Origin: Streptococcus mitis
GTDB taxonomy: Bacteria; Bacillota; Bacilli; Lactobacillales; Streptococcaceae
Direction: 5' to 3'
Length of the DNA stretch: 64,000 nucleotides
Assembly (NCBI RefSeq): GCF_003943935.1
Contig: NZ_RJOB01000008.1
Span: 1-64,000, forward strand
Positions 52,734-63,127 of the stretch are shown here, piece by piece (the first letter of the stretch is position 1; each line of letters starts with the position of its first letter). The translations under genes were made by a program, and so were the position numbers. The notes beneath the pieces were generated by a model. The model was not told the DNA's origin. It made no database searches and was given only the letters and a program-made list of their open reading frames with translations.

Positions 52734-53708
52734 ATGGACATTTATATTAAGAAAGCCATTATTCACCAGTTCAGTCCGGATGATACCGAGCTGTTCCTAG
52801 CGGATAAGTTTCTCAATATTACTCCAAAAATCGAAGAATACCTGCGTAGAAAAATTGAACGTGTGTATTCAGATGAAGCCAAGACTGGGATTTTCGAGGA
52901 AGAAAATCCCTTCTTCAATCATATCACAGACGATTTGTTGGAGACATCAGTAACACTGGCTAATCTCTGGAAAGAAGAGTTCAGTATTTCTGAAAACCTC
53001 AAGACCAATGACTTGATTTTTGTGCAATTTTCTAAAGAAGGCGTGGAACATTTCGCTTTCTTGCGAATTGCCCTGCGGGAGACACTGACTCACCTCGGTG
53101 GAGAAGTTGATAATCCAATCAAGCTAACTCAGAATAACCTGCCTGGATTTGGAACAGGGGCTGATGAGGCCTTGGTGGTTAATCTTCAGAGTCGCAAGTA
53201 TCACCTGATTGAAAAACGAATCAAGTACAACGGGACTTTTTTGAACTATTTTTCAGAAAATCTCCTTGCAGTAGCCCCTAAGATTTCACCTAAGAAATCC
53301 ATCAAGGAGCTGGAAAAAACGGCCCAGAGAATTGCTGAAACCTTTAACACAGATGACTTTCAATTTCAATCCAAGGTCAAATCAGCTATTTTTAACAATC
53401 TGGAAGAAAGCAATGAATTATCGCCTGAGAAATTGGCCAACGACCTTTTTGATAACAATCTGACTGCTCGTTTGAGCTTTATTGACCAAGTCAAAGAAGC
53501 CGTACCAGAACCAGTTCAATTTGATGAAATTGATGCCAGTCGTCAATTAAAGAAATTTGAAAATCAAAAACTCTCCTTGTCGAATGGAATTGAACTCATC
53601 GTTCCCAATAATGTCTATCAAGACGCCGAGTCTGTCGAGTTTATTCAAAATGACAATGGAACCTACTCTATCTTAATCAAAAATATCGAGGATATCCAAA
53701 GTAAATAA
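52734..53708 (+). CDS. Nucleoid-associated protein (NA37/YejK family)
   Basis: 324 residues from the ATG at 52734 ([20 protein letters not shown]). The in-frame extension upstream lies within glyA and is not used. The predicted family binds the nucleoid (YejK/NdpA); motifs seen include [17 protein letters not shown] and [17 protein letters not shown]. It overlaps the next gene by one base, so translation is coupled. Confidence 0.82.
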   Translation: MDIYIKKAIIHQFSPDDTELFLADKFLNITPKIEEYLRRKIERVYSDEAKTGIFEEENPFFNHITDDLLETSVTLANLWKEEFSISENLKTNDLIFVQFSKEGVEHFAFLRIALRETLTHLGGEVDNPIKLTQNNLPGFGTGADEALVVNLQSRKYHLIEKRIKYNGTFLNYFSENLLAVAPKISPKKSIKELEKTAQRIAETFNTDDFQFQSKVKSAIFNNLEESNELSPEKLANDLFDNNLTARLSFIDQVKEAVPEPVQFDEIDASRQLKKFENQKLSLSNGIELIVPNNVYQDAESVEFIQNDNGTYSILIKNIEDIQSK

Positions 53709-54322
53709 TGTTTAAACGAATTCGAAGAGTGCTTGTACTAGCAGTCTTCCTTTTTGCTGGCTATAAAGCTTACCACGTTCACCAAGATGTCAAACAAGTC
53801 ATGACCTATCAACCCATGGTGCGAGAAATCTTGAGTGAAAAAGACACCCCAGCAAACGAAGAGCTTGTGCTCGCTATGATTTATACCGAAACAAAAGGAA
53901 AAGAAGGCGATGTTATGCAGTCTAGTGAGTCTGCAAGCGGTTCAACCAACACCATCAATGATAATGCCTCTAGCATTCGGCAAGGCGTTCAAACTCTGAC
54001 AGACAATCTCTATCTGGCCCAGAAGAAGGGTGTTGATGTCTGGACAGCTGTTCAAGCCTATAATTTTGGACCTGCCTATATCGATTTTATCGCCCAAAAT
54101 GGCAAGGAAAATACCTTGGCTCTGGCCAAACAGTACTCTCGTGAGACTGTTGCTCCCTTGCTTGGCAATACCACAGGAAAGACTTATAGTTATATTCACC
54201 CCATTTCCATTTTTCATGGTGCAGAACTCTATGTAAATGGTGGAAACTATTATTATTCTAGACAGGTGCAACTCAACCTTTACATCATCAAATGTTTCAC
54301 TCTCTTTTCGACATCTGGCTAG
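53708..54322 (+). CDS. pmp23: Membrane-anchored lysozyme-like peptidoglycan hydrolase (Pmp23-like)
   Basis: 204 residues. An N-terminal membrane anchor ([18 protein letters not shown]) precedes a lysozyme-like domain with [17 protein letters not shown] (the glutamate is the likely catalytic residue), QSSESASGS and [17 protein letters not shown]. This fits the pneumococcal wall hydrolase Pmp23, known for division-ring stability. The symbol is from memory and not checked. A terminator overlaps the 3' end. Confidence 0.8.
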   Translation: MFKRIRRVLVLAVFLFAGYKAYHVHQDVKQVMTYQPMVREILSEKDTPANEELVLAMIYTETKGKEGDVMQSSESASGSTNTINDNASSIRQGVQTLTDNLYLAQKKGVDVWTAVQAYNFGPAYIDFIAQNGKENTLALAKQYSRETVAPLLGNTTGKTYSYIHPISIFHGAELYVNGGNYYYSRQVQLNLYIIKCFTLFSTSG

Positions 54323-54338
54323 CCCAGGTGTTTTTGTT
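54309..54338 (+). terminator. Terminator after the Pmp23-like gene
   Basis: acatctgg-ctag-cccaggtgt followed by ttttt. It includes the stop codon. Confidence 0.7.
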
Positions 54339-54395
54339 ATAAGTTTTCTTTAAGATAGATATATTACTCTAGAAAGGTAAAGGAGGAAATTCCCT

Positions 54396-55370
54396 ATGAG
54401 AAAGAAACTCTTTCTGACTAGTGCTGCGGTCTTGTGGGCGGTAACAGCTATGAGTAACGCCCATGCAGCAACAGATGTGCAAAAAGTTATCGATGAAACC
54501 TATGTCCAACCTGAATATGTCCTAGGTTCTTCTCTATCTGAAGACCAAAAAAATCAAACCCTTAAAAAACTAGGTTACAATGCCTCAACAGACACCAAAG
54601 AACTCAAGACCATGACACCTGATGTCTATTCTAAAATCATGAATGTGGCCAATGACTCTAGTTTACAGTTGTATTCATCAGCCAAGATTCAAAAACTAGG
54701 TGATAAATCGCCACTTGAGGTCAAGATTGAAACACCAGAAAATATCACTAAGGTGACTCAGGATATGTACCGAAATGCAGCCGTAACTTTGGGTGTGGAA
54801 CACGCCAAAATCACTGTAGCAGCACCTATTCCCGTTACAGGAGAAAGTGCTTTAGCAGGGATTTACTATTCGCTAGAAGCTAATGGAGCCAAGGTGCCGC
54901 AAGCCAATAAAGATTTAGCTCAAGAAGAGTTGAAGGCTTTGTCTGATATCAATGCTGAAAACAAGGATAAAACGGGCTATGATGCTAATAAATTAAACGT
55001 TGCCCTAGCGGATATCAAGTCAGGACTCGCCAAAGCGAAAGAAAGCAAGGGAAATCTGACAGAAGAAGATGTCCGTAAAATTGTTGAAGATACCTTAAAA
55101 AATTACAAACTTGATCAGGTTATAACAGGAAACCAAATCAATATCATCATCAATTTTGCTTTGAATCTCTCAAAGAGTGATATCCTCAGCAATACAGACT
55201 TCACTAAAACCTTGAATGACCTGAAACAAAGTATTGTTTCACAAGCTGGCGACAGTTTTAAAAATATCAACCTTAACTTTGATGCTGATAAGGCGCTAGA
55301 GGACGGCGGTAATTTCCTAAGCTCCCTCTGGCAAGCCATTGTCAACTTCTTCAAGAGTTTTGGTTCTTAA
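54396..55370 (+). CDS. Secreted DUF1002 family protein
   Basis: 324 residues with a clear signal peptide (KKLFLTSAAVLWAVTAMS, likely cleavage after AHA near residue 24) and no anchor. VLGSSLSEDQKNQTLKKLGY, and the later helical domain with an amphipathic C-terminus (AIVNFFKSFGS), match DUF1002 proteins. Function unknown. It has a good ribosome site (aaaggagg). Confidence 0.82.
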   Translation: MRKKLFLTSAAVLWAVTAMSNAHAATDVQKVIDETYVQPEYVLGSSLSEDQKNQTLKKLGYNASTDTKELKTMTPDVYSKIMNVANDSSLQLYSSAKIQKLGDKSPLEVKIETPENITKVTQDMYRNAAVTLGVEHAKITVAAPIPVTGESALAGIYYSLEANGAKVPQANKDLAQEELKALSDINAENKDKTGYDANKLNVALADIKSGLAKAKESKGNLTEEDVRKIVEDTLKNYKLDQVITGNQINIIINFALNLSKSDILSNTDFTKTLNDLKQSIVSQAGDSFKNINLNFDADKALEDGGNFLSSLWQAIVNFFKSFGS

Positions 55371-55379
55371 GAAATTTCA

Positions 55380-55388
55380 TGGTATAAT
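55380..55388 (+). promoter_or_regulatory. Extended -10 promoter of rlmCD
   Basis: TGGTATAAT, 56 bp before the rlmCD start. Confidence 0.6.
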
Positions 55389-55431
55389 AGATGGTAACCG
55401 TAACGTTGCCGTCTTTTTTGTCGGCCAATAG

Positions 55432-56799
<1,368 letters not shown>

Positions 56800-56825
56800 A
56801 AACCTTGAAACAAAAGAAATTATGA

Positions 56826-56852
56826 AAAGCCTTGATTGTAAGGCTTTTTTTA
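56826..56852 (+). terminator. rlmCD terminator (copy 1 of the flank)
   Basis: aagcctt-gattgt-aaggctt followed by ttttt. A near-identical hairpin lies at 63747-63770. Confidence 0.75.
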
Positions 56853-57165
56853 ATATATGAGGAAGTATCAGACTGAGAGCAGAAGTTGAGTGTTTTGGTC
56901 CGATAGGTGGTGTTATTGAGTTTATATTTCCTGTTACACGTAGGGGGTACAGTTATTACCTATGAGCATGGTTTTATGGAAATTAATGCATCACCTCTTA
57001 TATATGAAACTTAGGTAATATTTGGTCTTGGGGAAATTTGTAATTGTTGTGATGAATTTCTTAACAAAGCTTGAGTTTTAATTTTTAAAACATTAAGAGT
57101 AAAATTATGATTGTTTATTTGAAAATTTTATGATAGAATGAGATTGCAATATTGAATCTTCTGTT

Positions 57166-57198
57166 ATCGGGAATAGGGGTTCGACTCCCCTCCTCATC
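57166..57198 (+). other. tRNA T-arm-like fragment
   Basis: aggggttcgactcccct is a perfect 5-bp T-stem with a TTCGACT loop, followed by cctcatca, which would be a 3' acceptor strand. No D-arm or anticodon arm precedes it, so it is not a functional tRNA. Confidence 0.4.
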
Positions 57199-57329
57199 AT
57201 TTGCTGCTAACCGATGTATCAGACTCCTCAACCTTATTTTTATTGGTCACACAAGTGACTGTAGAAATGCTTATAGACTTAGTAAGTGATTGCTTATTCA
57301 ATGTATTGAATGTAATGGAGGGCAAGATT

Positions 57330-57497
57330 ATGATAACAATAATTTCGCAGGGTTCAAAATTTCTAATGTGTCTCGTCGCAGCGGTGAGGAGCTTCGGTAG
57401 CATTTATGCAAAGCTAGCGAGACACTACAAAAGAGTATTGCAAATAGTGGGATACTCTTTTGTAGTGTTATATAGATTGGGATTATATTTTGACTGA
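57330..57497 (+). CDS. Putative 55-residue peptide over a hairpin-rich segment
   Basis: ATG at 57330 with ggagg upstream. The peptide starts MITIISQGSKFLMCLVAAVR and has a hydrophobic second half (VLQIVGYSFVVLYRLGLYFD). I do not recognise it. The coding reading competes with RNA structure in the same stretch, so it may not be a gene. It lies in the decayed island. Confidence 0.3.
   Translation: MITIISQGSKFLMCLVAAVRSFGSIYAKLARHYKRVLQIVGYSFVVLYRLGLYFD
57368..57468 (+). promoter_or_regulatory. Two overlapping inverted repeats
   Basis: gtgtctcg (57368-57375) pairs with cgagacac (57418-57425). A perfect 17-bp hairpin, acactacaaaagagtat (57422-57438) with atactcttttgtagtgt (57452-57468), shares four bases with it, so the two cannot both form completely. 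No long T-run follows. Confidence 0.55.
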
Positions 57498-57722
57498 TGC
57501 TTTTTTAAATGTGTTAATAAGTGAGAGTATTAGTCCTGATATAAAGGATGTAATGCTTTCGCAGACTGAACTTTTGATGTTTTTAATGTGAGAAGGTTAG
57601 ATTAATACAGTATTTTTTGGTAAAACTTGATACAATTATAAAAATTCTTAGGGTGGCTATATAGTCATCCTTTTATTAGTTTATATACTGGTATTGTAAA
57701 TTTTAAGTAAGGAGTAAATACT

Positions 57723-58565
57723 ATGAAGTTTATGTTTTAGGACAAATATAAAAAAGCAAATCGCATTATAAAACATGTACAAGCTAAGGAATTAACGCAT
57801 ATGTCTGATAGATTACTAGAAGGTTACAGTCCAGAATTTATTTCCAAAGAGTTAAGAGAACAGGAAATACCAGGTTGCACAGGTAAAGCAAAGTGGTGCC
57901 CAAGTGCTATATGGAAGATGCTTCAAAATGAAAAATACAAGGGTGATGCTTTACTTCAGAAAACCTATACCGTTAATTTCCTGACGAAGAAAAGAATTGA
58001 TAATGATGGACAAGTTAATCAATACTATATCGAGAACAATCATGAACCAATCTTAGATAGAGAGAAGTGGGAGATTGTTCAGTTAGAAATAGCAAGAAGA
58101 AAAAAATTTAGAGAACAACATAAGCTCCAATTTTATATCATACAAAAGGAAAACAATCCTTTTACAACAAAAGTATTTTGCGCCAAATGTGGTTCAGCAT
58201 TTGGTCGAAAGAACTGGACGACAAGTCGTGGTAAACGGAAGGTTTGGCAGTGTAACAATCAATATAGGATCAAAGGCCAGATTGGATGTTTAAACAATCA
58301 TATAGATGAAGAAATGCTTGAGAAAGCCTTTATGAAAGTAGTTGAACTGCTACAAGATCATAGATCTGATGTGGTAGCTAAGTGGCAAAAGCTAGAGCAG
58401 GGAGCAAATCTTCTCCATAAGCACTATGCAAAGCAGATGTATCAGATACTAGATTTAGATAAATTTGATGGAGTTATCATGAATCGAGTTCTCGACCACA
58501 TCAGTATTTCAGAAGCTGGACAAATTGTAGTAACTTTCCTTGAAGGAACTGAGGTAGATTTATAA
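57723..58565 (+). pseudogene. Serine recombinase remnant (lacks catalytic domain)
   Basis: Only the C-terminal half of a large serine recombinase remains. A Recombinase domain (ELREQEIPGCTGKAKWCPSA, WKMLQNEKYKGDALLQKTY) and a zinc ribbon with CAKCGSAF and CNNQ..GCLNN are present, but no N-terminal resolvase domain with the catalytic serine. A strong ribosome site at 57709 opens ATGAAGTTTATGTTT, then TAG, after which the same frame continues uninterrupted (DKYKKANRIIKHVQAKELTH). Any product would start at 57801. It is the integrase relic of the element. Confidence 0.78.
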
Positions 58566-58661
58566 GAGACTGTTACTGGGAAGTTACAGTCTTTTTAGTG
58601 GGTTAATGGTATAATGAGATTATAAATGTGGATATTGTTTAAATTCTCTGGAGGACGCATA

Positions 58662-59261
58662 ATGTTGAATTTAGTAAAAGGTCACCAAGTTAGCTTGGTA
58701 GAAAACCTGTTTGAATCATTTACAAAGTTAACTGAACATCATTTGATGGCGAATGTACACGCAGAAAAAATATTAGAGGTTTTTCAACACTTTATTGCGA
58801 TTCATGATGAGCCCTTGTTTTTTATTTTGGAATTGCCTGTCAGTATTGATAGAGAAAAAGTGATAGAAAAGAATATTATCAAGGAATCTCATAAGGATGT
58901 TTATTATATTGATGGTTGTTCAAGAGAGGAATGCCTAGCACTGTTGATTAGATACGGTGATTTACTTGTTAATGATGGACTAAGTAAGTTTGGATTTGGT
59001 GGGCATAAAAGTCATGATGAGATCATGCTTGATAGCTATAATGTTGTGACAATTTATAGTAAAGAACTATCGAAATTTAATGACTTTTTTGAACCTCATA
59101 ATATTCAATTTGTAGAAGAACTAGTGACAGCTTGGGGAACTTTTTCTAAGACTTCACCAGGAATCTCTGAAATCTATGAAAGTAATGGAAAAACTGTTTA
59201 TGATTTGCCTGTAGAATTAGCTGAATGGGGAATATACTTAGTTGAAACTCGAACCGAATAG
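58662..59261 (+). CDS. Hypothetical protein in the island
   Basis: 199 residues from the ATG at 58662, preceded by ggagg; the frame opens 36 bp earlier. No signal peptide, membrane segment or motif I recognise. It is an acidic, mixed alpha/beta sequence starting MLNLVKGHQVSLVENLFESF. It lies between the recombinase relic and the metal genes. Size and setting recall immunity-type or cargo proteins, which is a guess. Confidence 0.65.
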   Translation: MLNLVKGHQVSLVENLFESFTKLTEHHLMANVHAEKILEVFQHFIAIHDEPLFFILELPVSIDREKVIEKNIIKESHKDVYYIDGCSREECLALLIRYGDLLVNDGLSKFGFGGHKSHDEIMLDSYNVVTIYSKELSKFNDFFEPHNIQFVEELVTAWGTFSKTSPGISEIYESNGKTVYDLPVELAEWGIYLVETRTE

Positions 59262-59770
59262 GCATAACTATAGGTTAGAAATAGGATATTTCAGTTCCTC
59301 TAATACTCCAAATTTAACTTTAGTCAATTTGTAGAAGGAAAAGCAAGATGTAAGCACATATCGAGGTTTTGGGACTACTGGAGAAAAAGATATAGTCTAC
59401 CGTTTCAGGGTTTACAAAAGGCTTGATATTAAGCCTTTTTTGAATTTTGAGTGAAGTATAAATCTAACAGTCTGAGTTGAGATAGTATTATTGATAGCAG
59501 TAATGTCTGAAATTTATTTCCACATACTCAGTGGAGGTTCAAAATGTTCCTGCATGTGAGGTGTCTGTGGGAATAGTTTTGGCCCCCCTTTTTTATTTTC
59601 AGATATCACTATGATGGTTTGTGGAACTATTTTTCTTATATGGTAGGATAGGTATCAGAGTGAGTAGAATACCCTATAGGTATGTGTTTGTTTCCATAGA
59701 CTAGGAGGTAATGGGAATAAACATACCCACCTAGCTATGGGGATTTCTCATAGCTTTTTTACTTTCTTCC
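59262..59770. other. Repeat-rich gap with copies of the rlmCD 3' flank
   Basis: About 510 bp without a gene. It contains a terminator (aaggcttgatattaagcctt, 59415-59437), a degraded flank copy (gaagtataaatctaacagtc), a dyad atttccaca/tgtgggaat (59516-59574), a long hairpin (59679-59728) and a terminator (agctatg/catagct with T-run, 59733-59760). Similar units lie at 56826-56893 and 63738-63930. Confidence 0.65.
59679..59760 (+). repeat. Flank hairpin (copy 2) and terminator
   Basis: ggtatgtgtttgtttccat pairs with atgggaataaacataccc; an equivalent hairpin is at 63861-63917. The short terminator follows immediately. Confidence 0.6.
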
Positions 59771-59800
59771 TTGACAATTGAGCAACTGTTCAACTATTAT
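59771..59800 (+). promoter_or_regulatory. Promoter with candidate ArsR-type operator for the metal operon
   Basis: TTGACA (59771-59776) and TATTAT (59795-59800), 18-bp spacer. Within the spacer lies the imperfect palindrome TTGAGCAACTGTTCAA (59778-59793), a good place for repression by the downstream CadC-like protein. Confidence 0.6.
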
Positions 59801-59818
59801 CGATTATTGAGGTATAAG

Positions 59819-60634
59819 ATGTCATTTTTTTCATCTCTATCACCAGTAATGCAAGCTTTATTAGCTGGCTTATTCACCTGTTTTGTACCATTATCGGTGC
59901 TAGTTTGGTCTTTTTTGTCAAAACCATTCATCAAAAATTCATGGATATGATGATGGGCTTGGCAGCGGGTATTATGACGGCAGCTGCAGTCTGGTCTTTG
60001 CTTGTCCTTTCATTTGGCTATAGCCAGTCAATGGCTGCAAACAGATTTTACTGGTTGCCGACGGCTGTTGGTTTTTATTGTCGGGGGCTTAATTATCCGC
60101 TTTATTGATTATTTGGTTCCCCACCTGCATTTGAATCAACAGATGAGTGATAAGGAAGGGATTTTGAATCCCCAAAGACCCTTATCAAAGACCATGCTGC
60201 TTTATCTGGCGGTAGTGATTCATAATATACCAGAGGGCTTAGCAGTTGGTGTGGCAAATGCCACAACTGGACTTTCCTTTACGTGGATGAGTGCCCTTGG
60301 ATTAGCCTTGTGAATTGGTATCCAAAATATTCCAGAAGGCTCTGCCTTGTCCTTGCCGCTACGGGCAGAAGGGCGAAGTAGGAAATCAGCTTTCTACTAT
60401 GGCGCCATGTCAGCGATTGTTGAGCCGATTGCAGTTGTTTTAGGGGCCTATGCTGTTATGTCTATGCCCCAGCTACTATCTTATGCTCTCTCATTTGCGG
60501 CAGGAGCCATGATTTATGTTGTAGTGGAAAAACTTGTGCCAGGTGCTCAAGAACACAAGAATACCGATATTGCAACAGGTGAGTTTATGGACGGATTTCT
60601 AATTATGATGTTACTTGATACAACTTTAGGATAG
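59819..60634 (+). pseudogene. ZIP family metal transporter, frameshifted
   Basis: A ZIP protein split by three lesions. The first frame reads MSFFSSLSPVMQALLAGLFT and then shifts at 59877-59881, where one G seems lost (tggttttg would restore WFCTIIGASLVFF). The second lesion is an extra T in the T-run at 60072-60076 (GFIVGGLIIRFIDYLVP would be restored). The third is an in-frame TGA at 60311. Family motifs remain: HNIPEGLAVGVA and IGIQNIPEGSALSLPLRAEG, plus the last helices. The two shifts cancel in phase. It is the first gene of the metal operon. Confidence 0.85.
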
Positions 60635-60648
60635 GAGGAATACAAAAT

Positions 60649-61026
60649 ATGTCACAGTGTTTAACAGCTTGTAATCCAGATTTAATTCAAGGGGTCCATG
60701 AGACGGAGTTTGATACCGTTACATTGCTAAATATGTCCAATTTTTTTAAGGCGATTTCTGATCCAACTCGTTTGCGGATTTTACAAGCAGTACGGCAAAA
60801 AACAATTTGTGTCGGAGACTTAGCGATTGCGTTACAGATGACCAAATCTGCTATTTCTCACCAACTACGCTATCTGCGGGACTGCCAATTGGTCAAGGGG
60901 GAGAAAAAAGGAAAGATGACCTATTATGAACTTGCGGATAATCATGTCGCATCAGTCTTGTCTTTGACACTGAAGCATTTGAAGGAGGAAAAACATGAAG
61001 AAAGAGTATGTACTTCGAGGAATTGA
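60649..61026 (+). CDS. ArsR/CadC-type metal-sensing repressor
   Basis: 125 residues. The winged helix is KAISDPTRLRILQAV, ICVGDLAIALQMTKSAISHQ and YLRDCQLVKGEKKGKMTYYEL. N-terminal cysteines (SQCLTACNPD) and CVGDL fit a CadC-type metal site, and ADNHVASVLSLTLKHLKEEKHE supplies alpha5-like Asp/His ligands typical of zinc sensing. The end overlaps cadA by 32 bp. It likely represses the promoter at 59771. Confidence 0.88.
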   Translation: MSQCLTACNPDLIQGVHETEFDTVTLLNMSNFFKAISDPTRLRILQAVRQKTICVGDLAIALQMTKSAISHQLRYLRDCQLVKGEKKGKMTYYELADNHVASVLSLTLKHLKEEKHEERVCTSRN

Positions 61027-63082
61027 CTGTGGCAATTGTGCTGCTAAGATTGAACGTGCTGTCAATCAATTGGAGCAGGTAGAATCTGCCACTGTCAATC
61101 TGATAGCTCAAAAGCTGATTTTGGAAACAAAAAGCGAAGATGGGATAGATAAGGAAATTATTGACTTGGTGGATGCTATTGAACCTGGAATCGAAGTGAT
61201 CAGTGAGAAAAAGGAAGAGGCACTTCCAGAAAAACGAGATTGGGCGAAAGAGCTGCTACTTGCTGTTATGATTCTATTTGCCTTCGGCTTTTTCTTGCCA
61301 GAGGAGTATTTCTGGATTCGTCTGGTCTATTATCTGACCCTATATATCATTATCGGCCATAAGGTTCTTATCAAGATGGTTCAAAATATTCAACGTGGTA
61401 ATCTTTTTGATGAAAACTTTTTGATGAGTATCGCGACCTTAGGAGCCTTTCTCTTGGGAGAATTTCCAGAGGCAGTAGCCGTCATGCTTTTTTATCAGAT
61501 TGGGGAGTATTTCCAAGATAAGGCCACCTCTCAATCTCGTCAGTCCATTGCACGATTGATGGATATTCGGTCGGATAAGGCTTGGAGACTAGAGGGGGGA
61601 GAAACCGTTCAAGTAGACCCTGAAACAGTAAGGGTTGCGGACCATATTTTAGTTAAGCCTGGGGAGAAGGTGCCCCTAGATGGTCTGGTCAGAAAAGGTC
61701 GTTCTATTCTGGATACGTCAGCCTTGACAGGAGAATCACTGCCTAGGGAAATTGGCGTTGGTGAGGACATTACAAGTGGTGTGATCAATTTGACTAGTCC
61801 ATTGGTAATTGAAGTGAGAAAGACTTTTTCGCAATCAACGGTCAACAAAATTTTGGAATTAGTTGAAAATGCAAGCAATAAAAAAGCGGAGACGGAACGG
61901 ATGATCACACGTTTTTCGCGTGTGTATACACCAGTGGTTGTCGGAATCGCTTTTCTGCTTGCAAGCCTGCCTCCCTTGCTTGGTTTAGGGGAGTGGTCGA
62001 CTTGGCTTTATCGGGCACTTACCTTTTTAGTCATTTCTTGCCCTTGTGCTCTTGCGGTTTCGGTACCAATGAGTTTCTTTGGCGGGCTAGGGGGAGCATC
62101 TAAATTAGGTGTCTTAGTGAAAGGTGGAAATTATTTAGAGGCTCTTGCCAAGTTGGATACGGTCGTATTTGATAAGACGGGGACAATTACAAAAGGTATC
62201 TTTGCGGTAGATACCGTTGTCAACGCAGAAGGTATCGAGGATAATATTCTGTACCTCGCTGCCCATTTGGAAAGCTATTCCAATCATCCAATCGCAAACT
62301 CGATTCGAACAGCCTATGGACAGGAAGTGGACGAGAATAGGGTGAGTCAGATTACCGAGCTACCAGGGCAGGGCATGTCCGGTAGGATAGATGGCAGACA
62401 GCTCTATCTTGGGAATGCTAGATTAATGGAAGTTCAAGGGATTGCTTATCCAGCTATTGACAGCACAGGAACAGTTCTCTATTTGGCAGAGGACAGTCAC
62501 TTTTTAGGCTATTTCCTTATCACAGACCAAGTGAAGGAGACGAGCATCGAGGCCTTGAAGGATTTACAGGCGGTCGGAATTAAAAAAACGGTTCTCCTTT
62601 CAGGTGATCGTCAGGCAGTGGTTGATGAATTTGCACAGCAATTTGCCTTCAATGATGCATTTGGAGATTGCTTGCCTCAGGATAAGGTGAGTACATTTGA
62701 GGAAATTCTGACTCAGTCTCAGCAGGCTGTTGCCTTTGTTGGAGATGGAGTGAATGATGCACCGGTTCTTGCTAGGGCAGATGTTGGTATTGCTATGGGA
62801 GGGCTAGGTTCGGACGCAGCCATTGAATCAGCAGATGTTGTACTGATGGATGATGACCTTGGAAAACTTCCTCAAGTCATTCGACTGGCTAAAAAGACAG
62901 TCAGAATAGCTCGGCAAAACATGACCTTGGCTATTGTAGTTAAACTAATTTTCTTGGTTCTAAGTGGATTGGGAATTTCTAATATGTGGGAGGCAATCTT
63001 TGCAGATGTTGGTGTAACGCTACTGGCAGTATGGAATGCATTGAGGACCTTGAGGATAGATACCTCCACTTTGTCAAAGTAA
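60995..63082 (+). CDS. cadA: Zn/Cd/Pb-exporting P1B-type ATPase
   Basis: Exports divalent heavy metals. 695 residues. An N-terminal HMA domain (RGIDCGNCAAKIERAVNQ) is followed by membrane helices; the transmembrane metal site is ISCPCALAV (Cys349-Pro-Cys351), and the phosphorylated Asp393 is in FDKTGTITKG. TGES, GDGVNDAPVLARADVGIAMG and the C-terminal helices are intact. Overlap with the repressor indicates coupled translation. It looks functional, unlike the ZIP gene upstream. Confidence 0.93.
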   Translation: MKKEYVLRGIDCGNCAAKIERAVNQLEQVESATVNLIAQKLILETKSEDGIDKEIIDLVDAIEPGIEVISEKKEEALPEKRDWAKELLLAVMILFAFGFFLPEEYFWIRLVYYLTLYIIIGHKVLIKMVQNIQRGNLFDENFLMSIATLGAFLLGEFPEAVAVMLFYQIGEYFQDKATSQSRQSIARLMDIRSDKAWRLEGGETVQVDPETVRVADHILVKPGEKVPLDGLVRKGRSILDTSALTGESLPREIGVGEDITSGVINLTSPLVIEVRKTFSQSTVNKILELVENASNKKAETERMITRFSRVYTPVVVGIAFLLASLPPLLGLGEWSTWLYRALTFLVISCPCALAVSVPMSFFGGLGGASKLGVLVKGGNYLEALAKLDTVVFDKTGTITKGIFAVDTVVNAEGIEDNILYLAAHLESYSNHPIANSIRTAYGQEVDENRVSQITELPGQGMSGRIDGRQLYLGNARLMEVQGIAYPAIDSTGTVLYLAEDSHFLGYFLITDQVKETSIEALKDLQAVGIKKTVLLSGDRQAVVDEFAQQFAFNDAFGDCLPQDKVSTFEEILTQSQQAVAFVGDGVNDAPVLARADVGIAMGGLGSDAAIESADVVLMDDDLGKLPQVIRLAKKTVRIARQNMTLAIVVKLIFLVLSGLGISNMWEAIFADVGVTLLAVWNALRTLRIDTSTLSK

Positions 63083-63093
63083 GTGAACAAACA

Positions 63094-63127
63094 GAGCGAT
63101 ATACAAGTTTTTGTATAATCGCTTTTT
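63094..63127 (+). terminator. cadA terminator
   Basis: gagcgatatacaa and ttgtata-atcgct arms followed by tttttt. Confidence 0.75.

Larger units (their letters stand above)
56853..57722. other. Decayed region after rlmCD
   Basis: 870 bp with no convincing large gene. It holds a flank copy (aagtatcagactgag, 56864-56878), a promoter-like TAGAAT near 57135, a tRNA-T-arm-like fragment (57166-57198), the hairpin-rich 57330-57497 segment, and the ribosome site of the recombinase remnant (aaggag, 57709). Confidence 0.6.
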
